Shown here: positions 1 through 8,588 of the stretch, one piece after another
Numbering within the stretch: the stretch's first letter is position 1
How the letters are laid out: the number at the start of each line of letters is the position of its first letter
Assembly (NCBI RefSeq): GCF_025753795.1
Contig: NZ_JAOWPS010000001.1
Coordinates: 1,798,001 to 1,862,000, forward strand
Reading direction: 5' to 3'
Length of the DNA stretch: 64,000 bases
Origin: Mesorhizobium sp. YC-39
GTDB lineage: Bacteria; Pseudomonadota; Alphaproteobacteria; Rhizobiales; Rhizobiaceae
Position numbers and translations under genes: made by a program
The notes under the pieces: generated by a model
The model's input: only the letters and a program-made list of their open reading frames with translations
What the model was told of the DNA's origin: nothing
Database searches by the model: none

Positions 1-51
1 CGCTTCGCCGCCCGCGCCGTGGAAGTCATCGACGGCGCCCGGCCATGGTGA
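1..51 (+). CDS. C-terminal tail of an upstream gene (partial)
   Basis: The first 16 codons read in frame (RFAARAVEVIDGARPW) to a TGA stop and look like the end of a protein that begins before the window. No domain can be assigned from so little sequence. The 109 bases between this stop and the next start hold no obvious terminator, so co-transcription with the SDR gene is possible. It could also be a chance open frame. Confidence 0.35.
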   Translation, partial: RFAARAVEVIDGARPW

Positions 52-160
52 TGCTCGCAGGCTGCGCTGGTGCCAAGGATTTGCAGGAATACTTTTTCTT
101 GCCTGTCAGGCATCCAGGAGCGACCTTGCCTTGGCCACCATCCAAAAATGGAGAAGCTCC

Positions 161-841
161 ATGACATCCGACGTTGCAGTTATCGCGGGCGCAGGACCGG
201 GATTGAGCGGTTCGCTCGCTCGCCTTCTCGCTAAGGAGGGCTTTCGGGTGGTCCTGGCTGCCCGCAATGTCGGCAAGCTTGCCGCGCTGGTCGAGGAGAC
301 CGGCGCGGTGGCGGTCGAAACGGACGTGGCCGATGCCGCTTCGGTCGCAAATCTGTTCGACGTGGCCGACAAGGCCGGTGCACTGTCGCTTGCGGTGTTC
401 AACGCCAGCGGCCGCACTCGCGGGTCGATCGCCGACCTCGACCCCGAAGCAGTCAGGCAGGCATTGCTGGTCGGCGCTTATGGCGGGTTCCTGATCGGCC
501 AGCAGGCGGCCCGCCGGTTGCTTGCCCGCGGCTCGGGCTCGATCCTGTTCACCGGCGCCACCGCGAGCGTCAAGGGGTTTTCGGGTTCGGCCGGCTTTGC
601 CATGCCAAAGTTCGGCCTGCGCGGGCTGGCGCAATCCATGGCCCGCGAACTGGCGCCGAAAAACATCCATGTCGCGCATTTCATCATCGACGGTGCGATT
701 GCGCCGTCGGGGCAGGCTGATGAATCCGACCGCCGGCTGTCTCCAGACGCGATCGCGCAAACCTATCTTGCCATCCATCGACAGCATCGCAGCGCGTGGA
801 GCTCAGAGCTCGAAATCAGGCCATGGGTTGAGACTTTCTGA
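161..841 (+). CDS. SDR-family NAD(P)-dependent oxidoreductase, atypical active site
   Basis: A 226-residue short-chain dehydrogenase/reductase, probably cytoplasmic. The N-terminal Rossmann motif GAGPGLSG (residues 10-17) binds the dinucleotide, and an NASG (81-84) stands where classical members have NNAG. The active-site tetrad position YxxxK reads F146-A-M-P-K150, so the catalytic tyrosine is replaced by phenylalanine while the lysine is kept. The following segment (GLRGLAQSMARELAPKNIHVAHFIIDGAI) is typical of one SDR subfamily. I chose ATG 161 over the in-frame start at 131 because GGAG lies about 8 bases upstream of it. The substrate is unknown. The next gene is a 2OG oxygenase on the same strand, 182 bases away. 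Confidence 0.85.
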   Translation: MTSDVAVIAGAGPGLSGSLARLLAKEGFRVVLAARNVGKLAALVEETGAVAVETDVADAASVANLFDVADKAGALSLAVFNASGRTRGSIADLDPEAVRQALLVGAYGGFLIGQQAARRLLARGSGSILFTGATASVKGFSGSAGFAMPKFGLRGLAQSMARELAPKNIHVAHFIIDGAIAPSGQADESDRRLSPDAIAQTYLAIHRQHRSAWSSELEIRPWVETF

Positions 842-1023
842 CCTTCGGCCGCGGCGGTTCGCGCGTAGGTCGTGAACATTCGCTCGGACATTATTTGCCT
901 GCTCATCGCCAAACACAGCGCTGACTTTCTTCCATTCGCGTCGAGATTGGATCGGGCGTTGCTTTGATCGCGGCGTCCTGCATGCCACCGTAAGGGTATG
1001 ATCCAAGCGGAAGGAGCCTGACC

Positions 1024-2043
1024 ATGGCCAGGATTGTACCTGTGCTCGATCTCAGCCGTCTCGAACAGGGCGCATCGGAGGAGCGGACCTTTCTGTTCGA
1101 CCTGCGTATGGCCGCCCGCGATGTCGGTTTCTTCTATCTCAGCGGCCATGGCATATCGGCTGCGGAGATCGAGGACGTGCTCAATGCCTCGCGCCGGTTC
1201 TTTGCCTTGGCCGAAGCCGACAAGCTGGCGATCGAAATGGTCAAGTCCTCGCAATTCCGGGGCTATACACGCGCCGGCGGTGAGTTGACCAAGGGCAAGG
1301 CCGACTGGCGCGAACAGCTCGATATCGGCGTTGAGCGCCCGCCCATACCGCAAGGACCGGGCGTTCCCGCCTGGACGCGGCTGCAGGGGCCGAACCAATG
1401 GCCTCAATCATTGCCGGAACTGAAGCCGGCTCTGCTGGCATGGCAGACCAAGGCGACGGCGGTGGCGATCCGCCTGCTGAAGGCCTTCGCGCTGTCGCTC
1501 GACCAGAGCGAGGACGCGTTCGATCCGATCTACCGCGGTGAGCCCAACCACCGCATGAAGATCGTGCGCTATCCTGGCCGGCATTCGACCGGCGACGACC
1601 AGGGCGTCGGCGCGCACAAGGATGGTGGCTTTCTGACGCTCCTGCTCCAGGACGAGAACAAGGGGCTGCAGGTCGACTATGATGGCAGCTGGGTGAATGT
1701 GGATCCGATCCCCGGAACGCTGGTGGTCAATATCGGCGAGCTCCTCGAACTGGCGTCGAATGGCTATCTCAGGGCGACGATCCATCGTGTCGTGACGCCG
1801 CCGGCCGGCGCCGAGCGGATTTCCGTCCCCTTCTTCTTCAGCGCCCGCCTCGATGCGACGATCCCGCTGCTTGCCTTGCCCGAGGAACTGGCGGCCGAGA
1901 CACGCGGGCCGGCGAGCGACCCGGACAATCCGCTGTTTCGCGATGTCGGGACCAATGTGCTGAAAAGCCGCCTGCGCTCCCATCCCGACGTGGCCCGCCA
2001 GCACTATTCGGACTTGCTTGCAACCGGTGCGGCACCGGTTTGA
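1024..2043 (+). CDS. 2-oxoglutarate/Fe(II)-dependent oxygenase, isopenicillin N synthase-like
   Basis: A 339-residue soluble oxygenase of the isopenicillin N synthase/gibberellin oxidase superfamily. The N-terminal DIOX_N domain carries DVGFFYLSGHGI (33-44). The jelly-roll core has the iron triad H198-x-D200 (in GAHKDGG) and H254 (in TIHRVV), and R265-x-S267 for 2-oxoglutarate binding. These are all the residues needed for activity. A strong ribosome site (GGAAGGAG, about 1009-1016) fixes ATG 1024. A TATGAT box about 20 bases further upstream could be part of a promoter. The substrate is unknown. It stands alone rather than in an obvious pathway operon, and a second family member lies at 53.6 kb. 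Confidence 0.9.
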   Translation: MARIVPVLDLSRLEQGASEERTFLFDLRMAARDVGFFYLSGHGISAAEIEDVLNASRRFFALAEADKLAIEMVKSSQFRGYTRAGGELTKGKADWREQLDIGVERPPIPQGPGVPAWTRLQGPNQWPQSLPELKPALLAWQTKATAVAIRLLKAFALSLDQSEDAFDPIYRGEPNHRMKIVRYPGRHSTGDDQGVGAHKDGGFLTLLLQDENKGLQVDYDGSWVNVDPIPGTLVVNIGELLELASNGYLRATIHRVVTPPAGAERISVPFFFSARLDATIPLLALPEELAAETRGPASDPDNPLFRDVGTNVLKSRLRSHPDVARQHYSDLLATGAAPV

Positions 2044-2138
2044 ATCGGGGAGAGTGGGACGGGAATTTCATCTTTGCTTAAGGTTTTGGAATTTTTTCCG
2101 TCGCCAATGCGCCCAAATCAGTTCAAACAGGTAGAATC

Positions 2139-2236
2139 GTTCGGCGGTTTCCTCCCATTCCGCTGAACGGTGTTCCCCTCTGAAGGTTGTAAACCTTCTT
2201 TCTTGGCCGGGCCGCATTCGAGCCCGGCCATTTTTC
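2139..2236 (+). ncRNA. probable trans-acting small RNA with anti-Shine-Dalgarno loop (alpha-r14-like)
   Basis: The region holds three consecutive hairpins. Stem 1 is GTTCGGCGG (2139-2147) with CCGCTGAAC (2160-2168), and its loop exposes CCTCCC. Then comes a linker with CCCCTC (2175-2180), hairpin 2 GAAGGTT/AACCTTC (2182-2198), and a 9-bp GC-rich terminator with a T run (2204-2235). Three hairpins, an anti-SD loop and an intrinsic terminator match the layout of the rhizobial alpha-r14 small RNAs (NfeR1/EcpR1 type) as I know it. The family assignment is an inference. I find no confident promoter and the 5' end is a guess; the transcript may begin up to about 40 bases earlier. Confidence 0.5.
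2204..2235 (+). terminator. Rho-independent terminator
   Basis: A perfect 9-bp stem, TGGCCGGGC (2204-2212) with GCCCGGCCA (2222-2230), has a 9-base loop and is followed at once by TTTTT. It faces the + strand, 160 bases after the oxygenase stop. It most likely ends the small RNA just described and would also stop read-through from the oxygenase. The rest of the 363-base gene-free stretch 2044-2406 holds the small RNA and, from 2236 to 2406, only the unremarkable leader of the next gene. Confidence 0.85.
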
Positions 2237-2406
2237 CGCGCTTCTTGCAAATCGCCTTCGATCAAGGCAGGAGTCTTCCTCGATTCCTGGCTGCGACAAC
2301 GGCTCGATCTTGCCGGGAAAGCCTTGTATTCGCCGAAACGCCTCATGCGCGTCGCGAACAGGTAACGACCGACCAGCAGCGTCAATCCAGAAGACTGAGG
2401 ATATTC

Positions 2407-3585
2407 ATGCAGCTTTCGATGTGGACCTATCCCTGGGATGTTCAGGATCTGGGCCTGGAGACGGTCGAACGCGATCTTGTCGAACGCGCCGGGCTCAACA
2501 TGATCAGCCTCGCCACCTCCTATCATGCCGGCCGCTTCCTGCAGCCGCGCAGCCCGCGCCGGAAGGCCTACTTTCCGGAAGACGGCACCATCTATTTCAA
2601 GCCAACCGCTGCACGCTGGGCCAGTCTCGCCATCCAACCCAAGGTCGCGGACGTGATCACCGAGGGTGGCGACGTGCTTGGCGAACTTGTCCGCAGGCGC
2701 GACGCGGGCGGGCTCGGGGTTTCCTGCTGGACGGTCTGCCTGCACAACACCCGCCTCGGCATGCTGCATCCGCAGGCCGTCACCCGCAATGCCTTCGGCG
2801 ATGCCAACTACTACAATCTCTGTCCGTCGCATCCGGATGCGCGCGCCTATCTCCGCGCGCTGGTCGCCGACGTCACGCACAGCTATAGGCCGGACAGGAT
2901 CGAGCTTGAAAGCCCGTCCTTCATGGGCTTTGCCCATGAGTACCACCACGAGAAGGATGGCGTCGGACTGACGCCGGAAGACGACTTTCTGCTGTCGCTG
3001 TGTTTTTGCCCGTCCTGCCTCGCCCGTGCGGCCCATGCCGGCGTCGATGGCGAGGCGGCGCGCAGGCTCGTCAGCCAATGGATCGTCGAGACCTGCGAGC
3101 ACGCGGTGCCCGAACGGCGCTTCCCCGACTTTCCCGCCAGCGGCCTCGACGCATTTCTGCCCTGGCCGGAACTCCATGCCTATCTCATCTGGCGCTTCGA
3201 GCCGGTGACCAGCCTGGTCGCCGAGCTGCGCGAGGTGGCGCATCCCACGACGAAGGTCGTCGTCATCGACCTGAAAGACGGCTGGCTCGGCGGCTGCGAT
3301 CTGGCAGCGCTCGGCAAGGTCTGCGACGGGGCGATCCTGTGTGCCTACGACATGCAGGCCAGCAATGTCGCAAGCCTGATGGCGGCCGGCCGCGCCGTGC
3401 TCGGAGCGGAAAAATTCCTCGGCGCCGGCTACCGGCTGTTCTATCCGGAAATGACAGGTCCCGACATGCTTGCCTCCAAAGTCAAACCGGCGCTGGCGCC
3501 CGACGTCGACGGCATCAATTTCTACAATTACGGCCTTGTCCCCGCCGCGCGTCTGGACTGGATAGGCGCCGCGCAAGCCGTCTGA
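2407..3585 (+). CDS. conserved hypothetical protein, TIM-barrel/glycoside-hydrolase-like
   Basis: A 392-residue soluble protein that I cannot name. It begins MQLSMWTYPWDVQDLGLETV and has repeated strand-helix spacing with aromatic-rich strands (MISLATSYHAGRF, LGVSCWTVCLHNTRLG, IELESPSFMGFAHEYHHEKDG, GINFYNYGLVP). This resembles a (beta/alpha)8 barrel of the amylase or xylose-isomerase kind. An acidic residue at a strand end (RIELESP) and the His-rich EYHHEKD stretch could be catalytic or metal-binding. A CFCPSC pair suggests a small zinc site. There is no signal peptide. ATG 2407 is preferred because GAGG sits 7 bases upstream; the open frame starting earlier crosses the small RNA terminator. 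A role in sugar or glycoside metabolism is only inferred. Confidence 0.7.
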   Translation: MQLSMWTYPWDVQDLGLETVERDLVERAGLNMISLATSYHAGRFLQPRSPRRKAYFPEDGTIYFKPTAARWASLAIQPKVADVITEGGDVLGELVRRRDAGGLGVSCWTVCLHNTRLGMLHPQAVTRNAFGDANYYNLCPSHPDARAYLRALVADVTHSYRPDRIELESPSFMGFAHEYHHEKDGVGLTPEDDFLLSLCFCPSCLARAAHAGVDGEAARRLVSQWIVETCEHAVPERRFPDFPASGLDAFLPWPELHAYLIWRFEPVTSLVAELREVAHPTTKVVVIDLKDGWLGGCDLAALGKVCDGAILCAYDMQASNVASLMAAGRAVLGAEKFLGAGYRLFYPEMTGPDMLASKVKPALAPDVDGINFYNYGLVPAARLDWIGAAQAV

Positions 3586-3747
3586 GAAAACCGGTCCGCG
3601 TCCGGCTGAATTCCGAAGCCGTGACCTGAAAACCGCACTGCCGGCTTTGTCGCGTAAGTGATCCATATGTGACTGCCTTCCACACTGCACGTGCGGGAGG
3701 CAGCAGATGCGCAACATTGCACGCTCGAAAAAGCCGGGTGACGTCGC

Positions 3748-4383
3748 ATGACAGCCGACGCCCTGTTGTCGCCGGCGATGGTCTCCGGCTTCGTGTTCGG
3801 CCTCGGGCTGATCTTTTCCCTCGGGCCTCAGAACCTCATGCTTATCCAGGCCGGATTGACGCGCAGCCATCCTTTCGCGGTCGCTTCCACCGGCTACGTC
3901 TCGGAGATCGCCCTCGTGAGCATGGGAATTGGCGGGTTTGGAACGTTGCTGACGCACAATCCCGCAATCTCAGGCATGCTGCAGGCGGCATGCGCCGGAT
4001 TTCTCGCCTGGTGGGGCGCGCGCACCTTGCGCGCGGTCAACCGGACATCCGGCATGGAGATTGCCGCAGCAGGCCGCAAGTCGCGATACCAAGCGATCGG
4101 CTCGATGCTTGCCGCCACCTGGCTCAATCCGCTGGTCTGGCTCGAGGCGATGTTTCTCGTCGGCGTGCTTTCGTTCAGCTACGGCAGTGGGGAACAGGCG
4201 GGTTTCGCCGGCGGATTCCTCGCCGCTTCCGCAATCAAGTTCTATGGCTGGAGCCTGGCCGGGTTGAGCCTGTCCCGCCGCTTCGACCGCCCGATCCATC
4301 GCAAGCGGATGGACATCGTCGCGGGCCTTGTTCTGATCCTCGCTGCGCTTGTCTTGGCTGCAAACATTCTGAAAGGCGTTTGA
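3748..4383 (+). CDS. LysE/ArgO-family amino acid exporter
   Basis: A 211-residue inner-membrane protein with about six hydrophobic segments. It carries the LysE hallmark FSLGPQNLMLIQAGLTR near residues 24-40 and a second conserved patch, ATWLNPLVWLEAMFLVG (about 123-139). The family exports basic amino acids such as lysine or arginine, or related small molecules. No LysG/ArgP-type LysR activator, the usual divergent partner, is next to it. The gene converges on the large regulator to its right with a 57-base gap. The exact substrate cannot be read from the sequence. Confidence 0.88.
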   Translation: MTADALLSPAMVSGFVFGLGLIFSLGPQNLMLIQAGLTRSHPFAVASTGYVSEIALVSMGIGGFGTLLTHNPAISGMLQAACAGFLAWWGARTLRAVNRTSGMEIAAAGRKSRYQAIGSMLAATWLNPLVWLEAMFLVGVLSFSYGSGEQAGFAGGFLAASAIKFYGWSLAGLSLSRRFDRPIHRKRMDIVAGLVLILAALVLAANILKGV

Positions 4384-4440
4384 GTGATCGCCGGGCTCAC
4401 GAGGACCCGGAGTTTCGCGCGACCGCGCTGGGAATTTTCG

Positions 4441-7400
4441 TCAGCGCGTCTGCCGCGCGAGATGCGGATCGACCAGAGCGCGTATTTCGGCCGCGGGCCC
4501 GCCTTCGCCAGCGGCACGCAATGCCCGCTCGTAGCGTGCATAGTCGTCGACCGCGCCTTCGAAATCACGGCGCGACAGCCGCTCCTTGATCAGCGCCTTG
4601 AAGAGCGGACCGGCATCCGGATAAAAATCCAATGCTCTGAGATAGACGGAACGCGCTTGATCGGCGTTGCCGGCCGCCTCCAGCCGCTGGCCGATCCGCA
4701 AGCCGAGATCGATCAGGTCGCGACGCACTTTTTCGGAAGCGGCGAGCGACCAGGAATTGGCTCGCTCGTGCAGAAACAATGCGCCGGGGAATGCGAGGAA
4801 GAGTGCCTCCGCGTCGGGGCGCAGTCCGACTGTCCCGCCATTGGCCGTCGCCACTGCTTTGAGCCGTGCATCCCACGCGGCGAGGTCGACCCAGACCTTG
4901 TCCGATGCGAGGCGAAGCCTGCCTTCGCGCTGGGCGATGAGGTCGGTGCGCCCCAGCAGCTTGCGCAGCCGGTGCAGCGCTTGCTCGCACGCCGCCCGCG
5001 CCTGATCGCCGTCAAGATCCGGCCACAACCAGTCCTGCAGGGTTTCCAGCGAACAGGTGTTGTCTTTCGCGATCGCCAGCACCCGCAATATGTCGAGCGC
5101 CTTGGTCGGTGGCTTGGCGCCGAGAGGCAGAGGTTCGCCGTCGAGTTCGAGCCGGAAGCCGCCGAGACCATGGACCTTGAGCGGCCAGGGCCAGGCTGCG
5201 GGCCGCCGCTGCGGCACGTTCAGCCGGCGTTCGCGGATCAGCGATCGGCAGAGCTCCGGTTCGATGCCGCGCTCGAGCGCATCGCCAAGCAATTCGCCGA
5301 GCAGCTCCGGAACGTTGAGCAGCACCATCGGCCAGGAGATTTCGCGCAGCGCCTCCAGGAAGGCCTTCAGCCGGTCGCCATAATGTGGATCGTCGCCCCA
5401 CAAACTTTCCAGCGCCTCGGCCGCCAGGATGCATATCTCGCTCCGCTTGTGGGCGCCGCCGTCCAGCTTGGGCAACAGCTCGCCGAGAAGCGTGGCGGCT
5501 TCGCGCGGCTTCCTGTCGGCGAGCAGCACCTGGAACTTCGTGATGTAATGCGGCCAGCGCTCGACCATGGGCTCGTTGGCGGCCTCGATCGCCGCCATGA
5601 AGCGCTCGCAATCCTGATAGGCGGCTGTGAAATCGCCTTGCCTTGCATGCAGCGCGGCGTGGCAATCGGCGACGACGGCCACCTGCGTGGTGAAGCGGCT
5701 GTCGCCGATCTCGGCCAATCGTGCGACCACCTGGTGGAACTCGGCAAAATCGTTGCGGACCTTCATCTGCATCTGGAGATGGTAGAGCCCACCGAACTCC
5801 ACGCTCCTGAGCGACTCACGCTCGCCAATGGCGATCGCCGCCCGCAACGCCGCTTCGGACGACGGATAGGGAAAATTCCTTCTTTTGTAGGGGAAGTAAC
5901 GGCCACTCTCCGCGCCAAAGGCGACCAGCCACATGCCGAGAATCCAGGGCAGCGCGTCCTTGTTGCTCAAATCGTCGATGACGCTGTCGACGGCCTTGGC
6001 GAACAGATCGGCGCGCATGGTCGACGCCGAAAGATCGATCAGCGTTTCGCTCGCCAGCAACCGCAATCCGCTCGGATCCTGCCTGGCATTCCTGGTCAAC
6101 CGTTCAAGCAGTTCGGTTTCCAGCTTTTGTCCGGCCGGGCTGCTGCGATAGTAATCCTCGGCGAAGTTCAGCGCACGCATCATGCCGATGCGTACCAGCA
6201 TCGCTTCCTCGGCAGGCAGTTCCGGCAGGCCGCGTTGGATCAGCTCGAATGCCCGGCGGGTCCATACGGAAAGGCCTTCGTAGGTGCGCCAGCTGGCCGT
6301 CTTGACCAGGACGGCGCGCGACACTGTAAGACACAGGCCGCGCGGATCGTCGGCCTCGCCAAAGGCCTGCCATGCCTTCGCCAGCCAGCGCTCCGCCGCG
6401 ACGTCGTCCGGCACATGGGCCACGCCCAGCCAATAGAAATGCCAGCCGTTCATCAGCGCTTCCGGCAATCGGCCGCACCAGTCGATGAAAGTCGCCCGGC
6501 CGCCTTGCGCCAGCACAGCCTCCGCGCGGCTCAATATGAGTTTGCCGGCAAGCCCCCAGTCCTCGGCCTGCAAGGCAAGCGGTATGGCTTCATCCAGACG
6601 GCCTGCCTGGATGAGGATCGTCGCCGCCTTTCGTTTCAGCAACCTCTGCTCTTCCCATGGCACGCGCTCAGCGAAACACCGGTCGAGGAAATCCCGCAAC
6701 AGGTCGTGCAGGTAGAAGACGTCACGGCTGCTTTCCGTGCGCGTGACGAGCAACTGACGCCTGTAGAGTCGCTCAAGCAACTTTCCCGCCTCGCCCGATC
6801 CGATCATCTCGTCGGCCAGCCCGGCGCTGATTTCGGGCAGCAGGTTGAGCTTCAGGAGCATGTCCTGGTCGGCGGCGGGGAGGGAAAGGAAGAAGTGGCG
6901 GCCAAGAACATCCAACAGTGCGTTCTGCGCGCCTGGGACGTTCGCGTCATCAGGTCCGACCGTCGAGCCGTGATCGGCGAGCAGGACCAGTCCGATTGCC
7001 CAGCCGCGCGCGGCTTCGACATCGACCGAGACGTTCTTTGAACGCAGTTGGACGAGATCGCGCGCTTCCGCGGTCGAGAATTCAAGCGCCGACCTGTCGA
7101 CGACGGCCATCTGGCCTCTGAGGACGAGGTCGCCCAGTTCCTCCCGTGGCAGCGTTCGCGAGGCGCAGATGCACCGAACCGTGTCCGGAAGCTCCCGGAA
7201 CATCACCGAAAGCACCCCACGAAACTCCGGCGTATCGGCATCGTGCAGATCGTCGAGGACCAGAACGGTGCCGGGTTTCAGCCGCGCGAAATAGGCCCTG
7301 AAGAAGCGCCTGGCGAACTCCTTTGGCTGCTCGGCATATTCGACGCCGAACACCGGCATGTCTGTGGCCGAGTTGAGGGATTGAGCCAGATACTGAAAGA

Positions 7401-7671
7401 AGCGCGCAATGTCCTGGTCGCCCTCGTCGACACGGAACCACACATGCGGCGCCTCGACGCTTTCGAGATAGTCGATGACCGCGGTCGTCTTGCCGTAGCC
7501 CGCTGGCGCCGCTATCCAGCACACGCTCGATCGCGACCTCCGGTCGATCGCTTCGAGAACACGGTTGCGTCTCAGTATCCTGGCGCTGCGCGGCGCTGCC
7601 AGTTTGGCGATCCGGCCCGTGGCCGGGAGCAGGCGCCTCGCATCGGCTTCGATGGCGTCTAGGGGGGTCAT
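4441..7671 (-). CDS. large MalT-like ATPase transcriptional regulator with BTAD-type C terminus
   Basis: A 1076-residue signal-transduction ATPase. The N-terminal P-loop APAGYGKTT is at residues 55-63 and a Walker B-like GTVLVLDDLHD at about 134-144, as in MalT/LuxR-family STAND ATPases. A long helical, TPR-like middle follows (about 350-800). The C-terminal quarter holds a winged-helix segment (LGGFRLELDGEPL...KALDILRVLA) followed by a BTAD-like helical domain (EQALHRLRKLLG onward), the SARP/AfsR arrangement, rather than the LuxR HTH of MalT. I chose ATG 7671 over the longer frame because GGGAG lies 5 bases upstream. No dedicated target is adjacent. The ligand and regulon are unknown. Confidence 0.82.
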   Translation of the reverse strand: MTPLDAIEADARRLLPATGRIAKLAAPRSARILRRNRVLEAIDRRSRSSVCWIAAPAGYGKTTAVIDYLESVEAPHVWFRVDEGDQDIARFFQYLAQSLNSATDMPVFGVEYAEQPKEFARRFFRAYFARLKPGTVLVLDDLHDADTPEFRGVLSVMFRELPDTVRCICASRTLPREELGDLVLRGQMAVVDRSALEFSTAEARDLVQLRSKNVSVDVEAARGWAIGLVLLADHGSTVGPDDANVPGAQNALLDVLGRHFFLSLPAADQDMLLKLNLLPEISAGLADEMIGSGEAGKLLERLYRRQLLVTRTESSRDVFYLHDLLRDFLDRCFAERVPWEEQRLLKRKAATILIQAGRLDEAIPLALQAEDWGLAGKLILSRAEAVLAQGGRATFIDWCGRLPEALMNGWHFYWLGVAHVPDDVAAERWLAKAWQAFGEADDPRGLCLTVSRAVLVKTASWRTYEGLSVWTRRAFELIQRGLPELPAEEAMLVRIGMMRALNFAEDYYRSSPAGQKLETELLERLTRNARQDPSGLRLLASETLIDLSASTMRADLFAKAVDSVIDDLSNKDALPWILGMWLVAFGAESGRYFPYKRRNFPYPSSEAALRAAIAIGERESLRSVEFGGLYHLQMQMKVRNDFAEFHQVVARLAEIGDSRFTTQVAVVADCHAALHARQGDFTAAYQDCERFMAAIEAANEPMVERWPHYITKFQVLLADRKPREAATLLGELLPKLDGGAHKRSEICILAAEALESLWGDDPHYGDRLKAFLEALREISWPMVLLNVPELLGELLGDALERGIEPELCRSLIRERRLNVPQRRPAAWPWPLKVHGLGGFRLELDGEPLPLGAKPPTKALDILRVLAIAKDNTCSLETLQDWLWPDLDGDQARAACEQALHRLRKLLGRTDLIAQREGRLRLASDKVWVDLAAWDARLKAVATANGGTVGLRPDAEALFLAFPGALFLHERANSWSLAASEKVRRDLIDLGLRIGQRLEAAGNADQARSVYLRALDFYPDAGPLFKALIKERLSRRDFEGAVDDYARYERALRAAGEGGPAAEIRALVDPHLARQTR

Positions 7672-7841
7672 CGGGGCTCCCGTTCGACCAATCCTCGGAC
7701 GCCGGTCGTGCCGCCAGGACCGTTCCGCCGCCCACATCTTTCCCCAGCGTAACGCAATCATGCGACAATTCTAGTGGCTTTGCAGGGTGAAGCGGCATGG
7801 CCGATCCGACGCACGGACCTCAATGTCCACGCAGCCGCGAA

Positions 7842-8549
7842 TCAGGATGCGGATGGCGCCGGGTTGCGTGAGGCGGCGGGCGACCGGTGGATCCCGCATT
7901 CCAGCTTCGGCAATCCGCTCCAGCGGCCCACGCGCGGGTTGTCCGCGCTGCCGCCCGCGACCGTGCAGGGCGCGCAACCGATCGAGAAGTAGCCTTTTTC
8001 GAGCAGCGAATGCCGGGGCAGGCGATGGTGATCGAAATAGGCCTCGATCTCAGGGCGCGTGAAGCGGGCGAGCGGGTCGATCTTCAAGCGCCCGTCATCT
8101 TCCTCAAGCGTCGACACATCCGTGCGCAGCCCGCCATGATATCGCTTGCGGCCGGAAATCCAGGCCTTGAACCCGGCCAGGGCTCCTTCGAGCGGCAGAA
8201 CCTTGCGGATGTGGCAGCACCGGTCCGGATTGCGGGAGTGCAGCGATCCCGCAGCGTCCAACGCCCGCAAGGCATCCGCGTTGGGCGTCACCACGCGCAC
8301 ATCGGTCAGGCCGAGCAGCGTTATCAGTTGCGCGCGATAGGCGATCGTCTCGGCAAACAGCTTTCCCGTGTCGAGCGTGATGACGGGAAGCGAACGATCG
8401 ATCGAAGCGGCCATATGCAGCAGCACCGCCGATTCCGCGCCGAACGAGGAGACGAGCGCGATATTTCCGCAAAACAGCCCGGTGACTAGTGGCGCCAGCA
8501 GGTCAGCCCCGTCGAGATCATCCAGCTCTGCGATGACGGCCTCATACAT
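7842..8549 (-). CDS. cysH: adenylyl-/phosphoadenylyl-sulfate reductase (CysH family)
   Basis: A 235-residue cytoplasmic reductase that converts activated sulfate (APS or PAPS) to sulfite. The PP-loop nucleotide-binding region is SSFGAESAVLLHM. The family signature CCHIRKVLPL (Cys 111-112), CAPC (192, 195) and the catalytic ECGIH (Cys 218) are all present. The two Cys pairs are the [4Fe-4S] ligands of APS-type reductases, so APS is the likelier substrate. The start is uncertain: ATG 8549 is used, and a TTG at 8570 is also in frame. It lies just after the YeiH-DHOR fusion on the same strand, which is not the usual cysHDN context and suggests a link to sulfite or sulfate handling there. Confidence 0.85.
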   Translation of the reverse strand: MYEAVIAELDDLDGADLLAPLVTGLFCGNIALVSSFGAESAVLLHMAASIDRSLPVITLDTGKLFAETIAYRAQLITLLGLTDVRVVTPNADALRALDAAGSLHSRNPDRCCHIRKVLPLEGALAGFKAWISGRKRYHGGLRTDVSTLEEDDGRLKIDPLARFTRPEIEAYFDHHRLPRHSLLEKGYFSIGCAPCTVAGGSADNPRVGRWSGLPKLECGIHRSPAASRNPAPSAS

Positions 8550-8588
8550 GGCGGTTCGGCCGATCAGCAACAGCGGGAGGCAGCCGAT

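Noticed and set aside
2170..2406. An N-terminal extension of the barrel-like protein beginning at 2170
   Set aside because: It would cross hairpin 2 and the intrinsic terminator at 2204-2235 and has no ribosome site. ATG 2407 has GAGG at the right distance.
4384..7041. An 885-codon plus-strand frame opposite the large regulator
   Set aside because: The minus-strand regulator has Walker motifs and a recognisable C-terminal domain. The plus frame shows only low-complexity composition.
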